64,000 nucleotides of DNA from Candidatus Leptovillus gracilis (lineage in GTDB: Bacteria; Chloroflexota; Anaerolineae; Promineifilales; Promineifilaceae): NCBI GenBank assembly GCA_016716065.1, contig JADJXA010000007.1, forward strand, positions 124,001 through 188,000. The letters run 5' to 3'. The position numbers and the translations under genes are program-made. The notes below the pieces were generated by a model. That model saw only the letters and a list, made by a program, of their open reading frames with translations. It did no database searches and was not told the origin of the DNA. Shown here piece by piece: positions 9,421 to 17,281 of the stretch. The stretch's first letter is position 1; every line of letters starts with the position of its first letter.

Positions 9421-11278
9421 CGCTTGTCTGCTCCTTGCGCCCGGCTTCTTGCGCTGCGATGGCTTCCACCACCCAACGCGCCGTCAGCGGCAGCCCATCC
9501 ATGTGGGCCAGGGAAACCAGCCGCGCCGCCTGTTCTGGCGCTTCGGTCTGCAAAATTTTGTGGATTTGGCCGTCCCGATTTAGTTCCACCACATACAATC
9601 GCTCATAACGGCCGATGAACGCCCGCACGTCGTCGTTGATAGGCAGGCCGCGCAAACGCATGAAACCCGTCGCCACGCCCTGTTTTGCCAGCCGGTCACG
9701 GGCTTCGTCAATGGCGTACTGCGTCGTGCCAAAGGCGATGATGCCAAAGGCCGCATCTGCCTCTTCCTGAATAATCGGGTCGGGGACCAACTGCCGGGCA
9801 GTCTCGAATTTACGCCGCAGCCGCAGCATGTTGTTTTCCCAATCTTGCGGCTTTTCGCTGTAGACGGCGTGCTCATTGTGGCCGGTGCCGCGGGCAAACC
9901 AGGCGGCCAGCGGATGCGGATTGCCGGGCAGGGTGCGGTAAGGGATGCCATCGCCATCCACGTCCAGATAACGGGCAAAACGGCCGTCTCGCTGCAAATC
10001 CGCTGCCGTCACCACTTTGCCCCGGTTCATCGGCTGCTCCGGGTAGGCAAACGGTTCCGTCATCCAATTGTTCATGCCCAGGTCCAGGTCGCTCAGCACA
10101 AACACTGGCGTCTGCAATTCATCCGCCAGGTCAAACGCCGTCACGCCAAATTCAAAACACTCGGCAACCGACGCCGGGAACAAAATCACATTCAGCGTAT
10201 CGCCATGCCCCAGGTAATAGGTGAACAGTACGTCGCCCTGGCCGGTGCGCGTGGGCAGGCCGGTGCTTGGCCCCACTCGCTGCACGTTCCAAATGACGGC
10301 CGGCGTCTCGCTAAAGTAACCCAGGCCGGCAAACTCGGCCATCAGCGAAATGCCCGGCCCAGAAGTGGCGGTCATCGCCCGCGCCCCGCTCCAGCCCGCG
10401 CCCAAAATCATGCCGATGGCCGCCAATTCGTCCTCGGCCTGCACCACGGCGTAGGTGGCCTGACCCGTTTCTGGGTCGCGCCGCAGCCGGGGCAGGTAGT
10501 CGTTCAGGGCGTCAATCAGGCTGGTGGACGGGGTAATGGGATACCAGGCAGCGAAGGAAACGCCGCCAAAGACCGCGCCCAGGGCGGCCGCTTCGTTGCC
10601 CGTGATGAGCATCTTGCCGGCCGTTGCGGCCATCGGCTCCACACGGTAGAGACTGTTGTAGACGATGTTGTCGTTGGCCCACTGGTAGGCGGCGCGCACT
10701 ACCGCCATGTTGGAATCCACAAATTTGCGCCGTTGTTTGAAGTGAACGTCCAGCGCTTCGTCAATTTTTGCCAGGGGAACGCCGAGCAAATAGGCCATCG
10801 CGCCCACGTAAACCATGTTGGCGATGTAGTCGCCCAGCTTGCCTTTTAGCCCACTTTCGGCCACAAACGGCCGTACCGGAATGCCCACCATCGTCACGTC
10901 GTCGCGCGTGGGCAGGCTGCGGAAGTCGGCGTTGTAAAGGCAAAGGCCGCCGGGCGGCAGGTCGCGCACGTCCTGGTAAATGGTGGTTTCGTTGAAGGCG
11001 ACCAGCAGTTCGTTGGTTTCACGCCGGGCGGTATAGCCATCTTGGCTGACGCGAATGTGGTACCAGGTGGGTAAACCCTGGATATTGGACGGGAAGATAT
11101 TTTTGCCGTTCACCGGCACGCCCATTTTGAAGATGGCCCGCAGCAGGGCCATGTTGGCCGTCTGGCTGCCGGTCCCGTTGGCGGTAGCCACGACAATGGC
11201 AAAATCGTTGATGATGGGTTTGTCGGTGGGAGGTTGGGCAACGGCCGTTGCCTCCACCGCGTTTTCTATCACAGCCAT
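9413..11278 (-). CDS. korA: 2-oxoacid:ferredoxin oxidoreductase, fused gamma-alpha subunit (copy 1)
   Basis: 621 residues. The N-terminal third is the gamma domain (GTGSQTANMALLRAIFKMG), followed by the alpha ThDP-pyrimidine domain with YPITPSTSLID, the ATSGPGISLM motif and an IWNVQRVGPSTGLPT stretch, and a C-terminal transketolase-like domain. This gamma-alpha fusion is the usual two-gene form of the enzyme. AAGGAG lies eight bases before the ATG. The gene is followed by korB with an 8-base overlap and preceded by a repeat-filled gap after the second kor pair. Electron acceptor is inferred to be ferredoxin. Confidence 0.9.
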   Translation of the reverse strand: MAVIENAVEATAVAQPPTDKPIINDFAIVVATANGTGSQTANMALLRAIFKMGVPVNGKNIFPSNIQGLPTWYHIRVSQDGYTARRETNELLVAFNETTIYQDVRDLPPGGLCLYNADFRSLPTRDDVTMVGIPVRPFVAESGLKGKLGDYIANMVYVGAMAYLLGVPLAKIDEALDVHFKQRRKFVDSNMAVVRAAYQWANDNIVYNSLYRVEPMAATAGKMLITGNEAAALGAVFGGVSFAAWYPITPSTSLIDALNDYLPRLRRDPETGQATYAVVQAEDELAAIGMILGAGWSGARAMTATSGPGISLMAEFAGLGYFSETPAVIWNVQRVGPSTGLPTRTGQGDVLFTYYLGHGDTLNVILFPASVAECFEFGVTAFDLADELQTPVFVLSDLDLGMNNWMTEPFAYPEQPMNRGKVVTAADLQRDGRFARYLDVDGDGIPYRTLPGNPHPLAAWFARGTGHNEHAVYSEKPQDWENNMLRLRRKFETARQLVPDPIIQEEADAAFGIIAFGTTQYAIDEARDRLAKQGVATGFMRLRGLPINDDVRAFIGRYERLYVVELNRDGQIHKILQTEAPEQAARLVSLAHMDGLPLTARWVVEAIAAQEAGRKEQTSDD

Positions 11279-11299
11279 AAGAGACGCTCCTTAAAAAAG

Positions 11300-11450
11300 C
11301 CAGGGGCGACGCCTACGCGCCGCCCCACAAAAATCACACGGAAGATTGGACAAATCTTCTGAGATTTGTCCAATCTAAACGTGTAGATTATTCAAATCTC
11401 GTTCCTAAGATTTATCCACGAAAATCCGTCAAATCCGTGTCCCAATATCG
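11300..11450. repeat. intergenic repeats between the two kor gene pairs
   Basis: The gap holds three repeat pieces. A GGGGCGAC...GCCGCCCC palindrome lies at about 11308-11328 (same type as 7211-7272). An inverted repeat AGATTGGACAAAT/ATTTGTCCAATCT sits at about 11345-11376, with a cousin at 57962-57998. An ATCCACGAAAATCCGT-type stretch near 11410-11440 recalls the outer part of the 8145 element. No gene or clear promoter is visible. Confidence 0.6.
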
Positions 11451-11453
11451 CAG

Positions 11454-12464
11454 CTAAACCGTCCACACGTCGGCCGCGTGATACAGTTTTTGCAGATCGC
11501 CAACGCCTTTACGTTCCTGGGCCATGCGCACCTGCCCCATCAATTCTTCCGTATACGTCGGTTTGCGCACCTGGCGAATCACGCCCATCGGCGGCGGATA
11601 ATTGGGGTGCTCCATATGCGCCAGAATATAGGCCAATTCTTGCGACGTTTCATCGTGGACAATCAAGTCTTTTTCGCTAAATTCGCCGCCCAATTCCACC
11701 ACTTCCGGCTTAAAGCCGTTCAGTCGCACGCCCTTGTCGTTGTTTTTGCCAAAAATCAGCGGCTTGTCATGCTCCAGATAGATCACATGGTCGGGGCGGG
11801 TGCGGCGGTCGTCTATGCCGGCCCACTCGTTGGGGTTGAAGATGACACAATCCTGGTAAATTTCTACAAACGACGTGCCTTCGTGGGCGGCGGCGGCGCG
11901 CAAAACTTCACCCAAATGCACCGTGTCGGTGTCCATGGCCCGGGCGACAAAGGTGGCCTCGGCCGACAGCGCCAATGTCAGAGGGTTGAGCGGCTGCTCG
12001 ATGGACCCCATGGGCGATGATTTGGTTTTCTTGCCCTTGCGTGAAGTGGGCGAGTATTGCCCTTTGGTCAGGCCGTAGATACGGTTGTTGAACAGCAGGA
12101 TCTTGAGGTCGACGTTGCGGCGCATGGCGTGGATCAGGTGGTTGCCGCCGATCGACATCGCGTCGCCGTCGCCGGTGACGACCCAGATGTTCAGGTCGGG
12201 GTTGGCTGCCGCCAGACCAGAGGCCAGCGTGGGGGCACGGCCGTGTATGCTGTGAATGCCGTAGGTGTTCATGTAATACGGGAAGCGGCTGGAGCAGCCA
12301 ATACCCGAAATAAAGACGATCTTTTCTTTGGGGATACCCAACTCCGGCAGCACTTTCTGCATTTGCGCCAAAATCGAATAATCGCCACAGCCCGGACACC
12401 AGCGCACCGTCTGGTCAGACACAAAATCTTTGCGTGTTAGTTCTAATGAAATTGTTTCAGTCAT
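11454..12464 (-). CDS. korB: 2-oxoacid:ferredoxin oxidoreductase, beta subunit (copy 2)
   Basis: 336 residues with CPGCGDYSILAQ at the N-terminus, GIGCSSRFPYY, and the ThDP-binding GDGDAMSIGGNH...NNRIYGLTKGQ motif. It is the standard OFOR beta subunit, partner of the larger gene that starts upstream. GGGAG lies six to seven bases before the ATG. The short gap from korA copy 2 is filled by a GAACACT-type repeat. It is clearly paralogous to copy 1 but differs in the Cys motif context (PGCGD versus NGCGH) and C-terminus, so it was probably duplicated long ago. Confidence 0.9.
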   Translation of the reverse strand: MTETISLELTRKDFVSDQTVRWCPGCGDYSILAQMQKVLPELGIPKEKIVFISGIGCSSRFPYYMNTYGIHSIHGRAPTLASGLAAANPDLNIWVVTGDGDAMSIGGNHLIHAMRRNVDLKILLFNNRIYGLTKGQYSPTSRKGKKTKSSPMGSIEQPLNPLTLALSAEATFVARAMDTDTVHLGEVLRAAAAHEGTSFVEIYQDCVIFNPNEWAGIDDRRTRPDHVIYLEHDKPLIFGKNNDKGVRLNGFKPEVVELGGEFSEKDLIVHDETSQELAYILAHMEHPNYPPPMGVIRQVRKPTYTEELMGQVRMAQERKGVGDLQKLYHAADVWTV

Positions 12465-12477
12465 GATTTTCTCCCGG

Positions 12478-12537
12478 TTGTCAGTGGTCAGTGTTCAGTG
12501 GGAAACAGTGAATACTGGTTACTGAACAGTGAACACT
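12478..12537. repeat. GAACACT/CAGTGTTC slippage-type repeat
   Basis: The whole korA2-korB2 gap consists of related 7-base words: CAGTGGT, CAGTGTT, CAGTGGG, then the complementary sense GTGAATACTG, ACTGAACAGTGAACACT. The two senses can fold on each other. The same word family recurs at 15363, 22636, 23089, 33070, 39838 and 53172. Confidence 0.75.
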
Positions 12538-14406
12538 TCACTCACCGCTAAACAGCTCTTGAAGTTTCTGGTACACCTCGCCGATTTTGAACGGCCGTGC
12601 GTGCAAATTCGGATAAGGCATGATGTTGTCCAGACCAAACGTGCCGCGCAAAACAAACGCCAGTTGGCCGCTGTTCAGTTCAGGAACAAGGATACGCTTG
12701 TAGTTCCTGAGAATACTTCCCAAATTGCGCGGGAAGGGGTTGAGGATGCGCAAATGGGCGTGGGCCACGTCGTACCCTTTGCTTTGGGCGCGGGTAACGG
12801 CCGTGCGTACCGCCCCAAATGTCCCGCCCCACGTCAGCACCAACAGATCACCTTCCGCCGGACCAAACACCTCTTGTTCGGGGAAAGCGTCGGCCAACCG
12901 CGCCACCTTCTCGGCGCGCAGGTGGATCATCTGCTCATGGTGGCGCGGGTCTTGCGACACATTGCCGGTGATCGGCGCTTTGGATAGGCCGCCGATGCGG
13001 TGTTCCAGACCAGGCGTACCGGGAATGGCCCACGGCCTTGCCAGCGTCTCCTCATCGCGCAAATACGGGAAAAACGGCGCGTCGCCGTTGCTGTCGCTGC
13101 GCCCTTCAGGGTGGCGCACCTCAATCGGCGCAATGTCGTCCGGGTTGGGGATGTGCCACGGTTCTGAGCTGTTCGCCAGGTAGCCTTCCGACAAAATGAC
13201 CACCGGCGTCATGGCGCGCACCGCCAGACGGCACGCCTCATAGGCAATATCGAAGCAGTCGGCCGGACCTTGTGGGGCCAGGACAGGGATGGGGCTTTCT
13301 CCGTTACGGCCGTACAACACCTGCAACAAATCCCCCTGCTCTGTCTTCGTTGGCATCCCGGTGCTGGGGCCGCCGCGCTGCACGTCTATAATCACCATCG
13401 GCAGTTCCAGCATAATCGCCAGATTCATCGCCTCGCTTTTTAGCGCCAGGCCAGGGCCGCTGGTCCCGGTCACGGCCAATGCGCCGCCAAACGCCGCGCC
13501 AATCACCGACCCCATCGCCGCGATTTCATCTTCCGCCTGGAAGGTGCGCACGTCGAAATTGCGCAGCGGCGCCAGCGCGTGCAAAATATCGCTGGCCGGG
13601 GTGATGGGGTATGAGCCATAAAACAACGGTTTGCCCATCTTTTGCGCGGCCGTCACCAGCCCCAGCGCCGTCGCCTCATTCCCGGTCACGTTGCGATACG
13701 TGCCCGATGGCAAAGAAGCCGGCCGAATATGGAACCGTCGCCGGAAAACTTCCGTTGTCTCGCCAAAGAAGAAGCCCATTTCCAGCGCGATTTTGTTGGC
13801 CTGAGCGATTTCCGGCTTCTGGGCGAATTTGTGTTCAATCCAAGATTCGGACGTTTCCAAACGGCGATCAAAAATCCAAAAGGCCAGTCCCAAAGCAAAA
13901 AAGTTCTGGCAGCGGTCCTTTTCCTTCGTCGTCAGGGTGGTTAACCCTTTTAACGCTTCACGGGTTAACGAAGTCAGGGGCACTTCGTGGACCTCATACC
14001 CTTTCAGCGAGCCATCTTCCAATGGGTTCGCCGCGTAATCCGCTTTTTTCAGATTAGCCGGGGTAAAGGCGTCGGTGTTGACAATGATAATGCCGCCAAT
14101 TTCCAGATCAGGCAGGCTGACTTTCAGAGCGGCCGGATTCATCGCTACCAGCATAAATGGTGCATCGCCCGGCGTCAGAATGTCGTGCTGCGACAAATTC
14201 ACCTGGAAGCCGCTGACGCCGGCCAACGTGCCGGCCGGGGCGCGAATTTCCGCCGGATAATCTGGCAGCGTGCTGATGTCGTTGCCAAACACGGCCGACG
14301 CTGTGGTGAATTGAGTCCCAGTAAGCTGCATACCATCGCCAGAGTCACCGGCAAAACGGATGACAACCGATTCTAGTTCCTCAAAATGGTCAGTGGGAAC
14401 ACTCAT
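12538..14406 (-). CDS. korA: 2-oxoacid:ferredoxin oxidoreductase, fused gamma-alpha subunit (copy 2)
   Basis: 622 residues with a gamma domain first (RFAGDSGDGMQLTGTQF), then the alpha domain with SYPITPASDILHAL, VTGTSGPGLALKSE and IDVQRGGPSTGMPTKTEQGD. I chose ATG 14406 because AGGAG lies six bases upstream; the ATG at 14424 has no site. It is the first enzyme gene after the FadR-like regulator, so the order of transcription is regulator, korA2, korB2, korA1, korB1. It probably catalyses ferredoxin-dependent 2-oxoacid oxidation or the reverse carboxylation. Confidence 0.9.
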   Translation of the reverse strand: MSVPTDHFEELESVVIRFAGDSGDGMQLTGTQFTTASAVFGNDISTLPDYPAEIRAPAGTLAGVSGFQVNLSQHDILTPGDAPFMLVAMNPAALKVSLPDLEIGGIIIVNTDAFTPANLKKADYAANPLEDGSLKGYEVHEVPLTSLTREALKGLTTLTTKEKDRCQNFFALGLAFWIFDRRLETSESWIEHKFAQKPEIAQANKIALEMGFFFGETTEVFRRRFHIRPASLPSGTYRNVTGNEATALGLVTAAQKMGKPLFYGSYPITPASDILHALAPLRNFDVRTFQAEDEIAAMGSVIGAAFGGALAVTGTSGPGLALKSEAMNLAIMLELPMVIIDVQRGGPSTGMPTKTEQGDLLQVLYGRNGESPIPVLAPQGPADCFDIAYEACRLAVRAMTPVVILSEGYLANSSEPWHIPNPDDIAPIEVRHPEGRSDSNGDAPFFPYLRDEETLARPWAIPGTPGLEHRIGGLSKAPITGNVSQDPRHHEQMIHLRAEKVARLADAFPEQEVFGPAEGDLLVLTWGGTFGAVRTAVTRAQSKGYDVAHAHLRILNPFPRNLGSILRNYKRILVPELNSGQLAFVLRGTFGLDNIMPYPNLHARPFKIGEVYQKLQELFSGE

Positions 14407-14451
14407 AACACTCTCCTCATCCATAAAAATATCAACCCTTCCCAGACCAGA

Positions 14452-15120
14452 TCAGCCTGAGGGAATGGTTGGCAGTAAACCAAAATGCTCGGTTAACAAA
14501 ACCAAACCCTGGTCAAAATCATTGGTGTCCAGGGCGTCTACGATGCGCTCGTGATACGTCCAAACGTCTAGCCAGTACTGATAATTGGCAAAGCGGGTTA
14601 ATTCTGACGCTTCATAGGCGTCCCAATAAGCAGACAGCAACCCCTGTACAAAAGGATTATCCAGATGCCGGTAAGTCTTCAGGTGAAATTGGCGGTGTTC
14701 GCCATTCGGGACGTGTACCGGCTGCCCGCGCAGCTTGCCCCACGCCTGCTCCACCAGACGGCGCATCGCCGCTTTGTCCTCCGGGGTCAGGCGAACAACG
14801 GCTTCGTGCCACATATGGGTTTCGATGGCCTGGCGTAAGGCGCTAAATTGGGCAAACTGTGCCTCGCCAGTGCCCAGGCTAAACAGCAGCGCCGTCAGGA
14901 CGGCCGGGGCAAAATCAAACGGTTCGCGCTGGATGCCTTTGCGTGTTTTGACAGAAACAAAACCGAGGGTGCGGGCCACTTCCAACTGCTCGCGCAGTTT
15001 GCCCATGCTGATACCCAGCTCGTCGCCGACCTGGTTTAGCGTCGGCAGCCGATCACCTGGTTCGACGTGATGGTCAATCAGATATTTGATGAAGTCAGAA
15101 TCGAGTTTGTGCAGCAGCAT
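14452..15120 (-). CDS. FadR/FCD-type GntR-family transcription regulator
   Basis: 222 residues. The N-terminal winged helix contains PGDRLPTLNQVGDELGIS and a recognition-helix region ending GFVSVKTRKGI, followed by an all-helical C-terminal domain with the His/Asp-rich spacing of FCD ligand-binding domains (HRQFHLKTYRH, later HERIVDALDTNDF). Such regulators sense organic acids or acyl-CoA. It lies 45 bases upstream of korA2 in the same direction, so it likely controls the kor genes and itself; the effector is unknown. No good Shine-Dalgarno precedes ATG 15120. Confidence 0.8.
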   Translation of the reverse strand: MLLHKLDSDFIKYLIDHHVEPGDRLPTLNQVGDELGISMGKLREQLEVARTLGFVSVKTRKGIQREPFDFAPAVLTALLFSLGTGEAQFAQFSALRQAIETHMWHEAVVRLTPEDKAAMRRLVEQAWGKLRGQPVHVPNGEHRQFHLKTYRHLDNPFVQGLLSAYWDAYEASELTRFANYQYWLDVWTYHERIVDALDTNDFDQGLVLLTEHFGLLPTIPSG

Positions 15121-15222
15121 ACGTCTATTTATCTAATAAATCAGATTAATCAGATGAATCCGATTGTACCAAAACTGGCAATGTGCAACAAGCGGGTCAG
15201 GCAATGTCTGGTGGTTATTTCC

Positions 15223-15250
15223 TTGACAAGCCGTCTGTCATTCCTATAAT
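15223..15250 (+). promoter_or_regulatory. consensus sigma-70 promoter of asd
   Basis: TTGACA (15223-15228), 16-base spacer, TATAAT (15245-15250). Both boxes match the consensus exactly. Transcription would start near 15257 and enter the T-box leader. Confidence 0.85.
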
Positions 15251-15362
15251 TCTGCGAAATCTACAAGGGCGTTGCCGCTGGTGATGCCGACAACGCGATG
15301 ACCGGGACGAGTAACCGCTGAGACTGTTTTAGAGAGCGCACGGCCGTCAGGCTGGAAGCGAG

Positions 15363-15435
15363 AGTATTCAGTATTCAGTCACCAGTGTTCAGTGGCAAAC
15401 ACTGAACACTGAATACTGAACACCGAATACTAAAC
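15363..15435. repeat. GTATTCAG/GAACACT repeat inside the T-box leader
   Basis: Units GTATTCAGT, GTATTCAGT, CACCAGTGTTCAGT are followed by the reverse sense ACACTGAACACTGAATACTGAACACCGAATACT. The two halves are complementary and would fold into a long hairpin, lengthening the linker of the riboswitch without touching its conserved parts. Confidence 0.8.
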
Positions 15436-15450
15436 TTGGGTGGAACCGCG

Positions 15451-15488
15451 AGCGCCATCGCCCCAATGTGGGCGGCGGCGCTTTTTTT
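15451..15488 (+). terminator. rho-independent terminator of the asd T-box
   Basis: AGCGCC-at-CGCCC pairs with GGGCG-gc-GGCGCT around loop caatgt, followed by seven T (15482-15488). Its 5' arm abuts the T-box sequence, as expected for a conditional terminator. Confidence 0.85.
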
Positions 15489-15551
15489 ATAGGCGATTGG
15501 CGATTGACGATTGAGAATATGCGCTCAATCGTCAATCAGCATGGAGCGAAA

Positions 15552-16604
15552 ATGAGCAATAAAATTCCTGTTGGTATTCTGGCGGCTACGGGTTCCGTAG
15601 GCCAACGTTTTATTATGCACCTGGTGGATCATCCCTGGTTTGAGATCGTCGCACTTACCGGTTCCGAGCGCACAGCCGGACGGCCGTACCGCGAAGGCGT
15701 TAACTGGTTGTTGGATGGTGACCCACCCGAACAGGTGGCGGATATGATCGTCCAGCCGACTGAGCCGAACCTGGAACCCAAAGTGCTGTTCTCTGCCTTG
15801 CCCACGGCCGACGCCCGCGAGTTGGAACCGAAATTTGCCGCGGCTGGCTACACCGTGCTGACCAACGCTTCCCCTTTCCGCATGGACCCGTTCGTGCCGC
15901 TGCTAATCCCGGAGGTGAACCCCGACCACACGGCTATCATCCCCCACCAGCAAAAGGCATACGGCTGGCCCGGCTGCATCATCGCCAACGCCAACTGCTC
16001 CACCACCAGCATCGTCCTGCCGATGAAGATTTTGCATGAGGCGTATGGCATCGAGTCGGCCGTGGTGGTGACGATGCAGGCGATTTCCGGCGCGGGCTAC
16101 CCCGGCGTGCCCTCGCTGGACATCATGGACAATATCATCCCGTACATTGGCGGCGAAGATGGCAAATTGGAGACGGAGCCGCGTAAGTTGTGTGGGCGGT
16201 ATGTGGACGGCCGTTTTGAATTAGCCGATTTCAAAGTCAGCGCCCAGGCTAACCGCGTGCCGGTGATAGACGGGCATTTGGGCAGCGTTTCAGTGAAGTT
16301 GCAGCAGGCAGTGACGCCAGAGGAAGCCATCGCCCTGTTCCAGGAGTGGCAGCCGCCGGAAATTTGCCGCGAACTGCCCACCATGCCCAATCCTGCGCTC
16401 ATTTATCGCCCCGAACCAGATCGGCCGCAGCCGCGCAAGGACCGCGACGCGGGCAATGGTCTGGCCTGGACGGTGGGCAAGGTGCGCGAATGCCCGGTGA
16501 ATACGCTGCGCTTCATGGCAATTGCCCACAATACCCTACGCGGCGCGGCCAGCGGCTCGGTGTTAAATGCAGAGCTGCTGGTGAAGCAGGGGATGTTGAG
16601 ATGA
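15552..16604 (+). CDS. asd: aspartate-semialdehyde dehydrogenase
   Basis: 350 residues. It reduces aspartyl phosphate to aspartate semialdehyde with NADPH, the branch-point step to Lys, Met, Thr and Ile. The N-terminal dinucleotide fold starts GILAATGSVGQRF; the catalytic Cys lies in ANANCSTTSIVLPM and the archaeal/fungal-type AISGAGYPGVPS stretch follows. I chose ATG 15552 (GGAG five bases upstream); the longer frame from 15468 would translate through the T-box terminator. It is controlled by the T-box leader just upstream. The convergent carbonic anhydrase gene ends 38 bases later behind an 18-base hairpin. Confidence 0.93.
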   Translation: MSNKIPVGILAATGSVGQRFIMHLVDHPWFEIVALTGSERTAGRPYREGVNWLLDGDPPEQVADMIVQPTEPNLEPKVLFSALPTADARELEPKFAAAGYTVLTNASPFRMDPFVPLLIPEVNPDHTAIIPHQQKAYGWPGCIIANANCSTTSIVLPMKILHEAYGIESAVVVTMQAISGAGYPGVPSLDIMDNIIPYIGGEDGKLETEPRKLCGRYVDGRFELADFKVSAQANRVPVIDGHLGSVSVKLQQAVTPEEAIALFQEWQPPEICRELPTMPNPALIYRPEPDRPQPRKDRDAGNGLAWTVGKVRECPVNTLRFMAIAHNTLRGAASGSVLNAELLVKQGMLR

Positions 16605-16607
16605 TAA

Positions 16608-16647
16608 GGTGACTTGGTGACAAGGTGTACCTTGTCACCAAGTCACC
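16608..16647. terminator. perfect 18-bp hairpin between convergent genes
   Basis: GGTGACTTGGTGACAAGG (16608-16625), loop TGTA, and its exact complement (16630-16647). The right arm overlaps the carbonic anhydrase stop codon (16643-16645). It probably stops transcription from both sides, though only short T/A tracts flank it. Confidence 0.6.
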
Positions 16648-17281
16648 CTTTAACTCTGTCTAAGAACGCCACGACGCCGGTCTCCAGCGAGTATTCAGCG
16701 CCCACAATTTGCACGCCATCGCGCTGAATCAACTGTTCCAGAACGGCCGAACCGTGCCGCAGATGGTTTACAGAGACAGCGATGTTGGCCCGCACGGCCT
16801 GGCGCACCAATTCATCCCGGTCGTGGCGCAGATCGGTCGCCAACAACGGCTGCACCGAGGGGCGAATGCGGTCTACGATGGAGCGCAAGTTGGGCGAGCG
16901 CTGCTCTGTGGGGTGCGTCAGTTCGTCCAGGGTGGTGAGAATGGCGCCGCACTGGGAATGGCCCAATACCACCACCAGCCGCGTGCCAAATTTAGTCGCG
17001 GCAAATTCCACACTGCCCACCAATGAAGGGGCGACAATGTTGCCCGCTACGCGGATGACAAACAGGTCGCCCAGGCCCTGGTCGAAGATGATTTCCGCCG
17101 GAACCCGCGAATCGGAACAGCCGAGGATGATGGCAAACGGCGCCTGACCGACCAGTAATTCGCTGCGCCGCGCCTGGCTGGCCAGGGTACCACGAGCGGA
17201 AATGCCGGAAATGAAACGGCCGTTGCCTTCTTGCAGCCGTTCAAGCGCTTCTTTCGCGGCGATCATCGTGCTGTCTGTCAC
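16643..17281 (-). CDS. beta-class carbonic anhydrase
   Basis: 212 residues with all active-site residues: C55, D57 and R59 in CSDSRVP and H108, C111 in GHSQCGA bind and activate zinc. It interconverts CO2 and bicarbonate in the cytoplasm. Length is normal. The start overlaps the end of the DUF3048 lipoprotein gene by 4 bases (ATGA), so the two are cotranscribed. A link between CO2 supply and the kor enzymes or asd is only a neighbourhood suggestion. Confidence 0.93.
   Translation of the reverse strand: MTDSTMIAAKEALERLQEGNGRFISGISARGTLASQARRSELLVGQAPFAIILGCSDSRVPAEIIFDQGLGDLFVIRVAGNIVAPSLVGSVEFAATKFGTRLVVVLGHSQCGAILTTLDELTHPTEQRSPNLRSIVDRIRPSVQPLLATDLRHDRDELVRQAVRANIAVSVNHLRHGSAVLEQLIQRDGVQIVGAEYSLETGVVAFLDRVKG

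Larger units (their letters stand above)
15257..15490 (+). promoter_or_regulatory. T-box leader of asd, with an inserted repeat
   Basis: The leader shows a short stem-I-like hairpin (GCGTTG/CAACGC arms, about 15268-15297), the conserved GGGACGAGTAA and AGAGAGC stretches (about 15302-15340), and the antiterminator T-box sequence TGGGTGGAACCGCG (15437-15450). Right after it, AGCGCC..CGCCC pairs with GGGCG..GGCGCT followed by a T-run. T-box RNAs bind a specific uncharged tRNA and then prevent termination. For asd a Thr, Met, Lys or Ile signal is plausible; I cannot assign the specifier codon safely. Between the stem region and the T-box lies about 70 bases of the GAACACT-type repeat. Confidence 0.85.

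Noticed and set aside
9845..10849. Long plus-strand open frame (334 codons) opposite korA copy 1
   Set aside because: It is antisense to a clear oxidoreductase gene and its translation is rich in His, Arg and Gln without domains, as expected for a shadow in GC-rich DNA.
15468..15551. Upstream extension of asd giving a longer protein
   Set aside because: It begins inside the T-box terminator; ATG 15552 has its own ribosome site and the conserved fold begins there.
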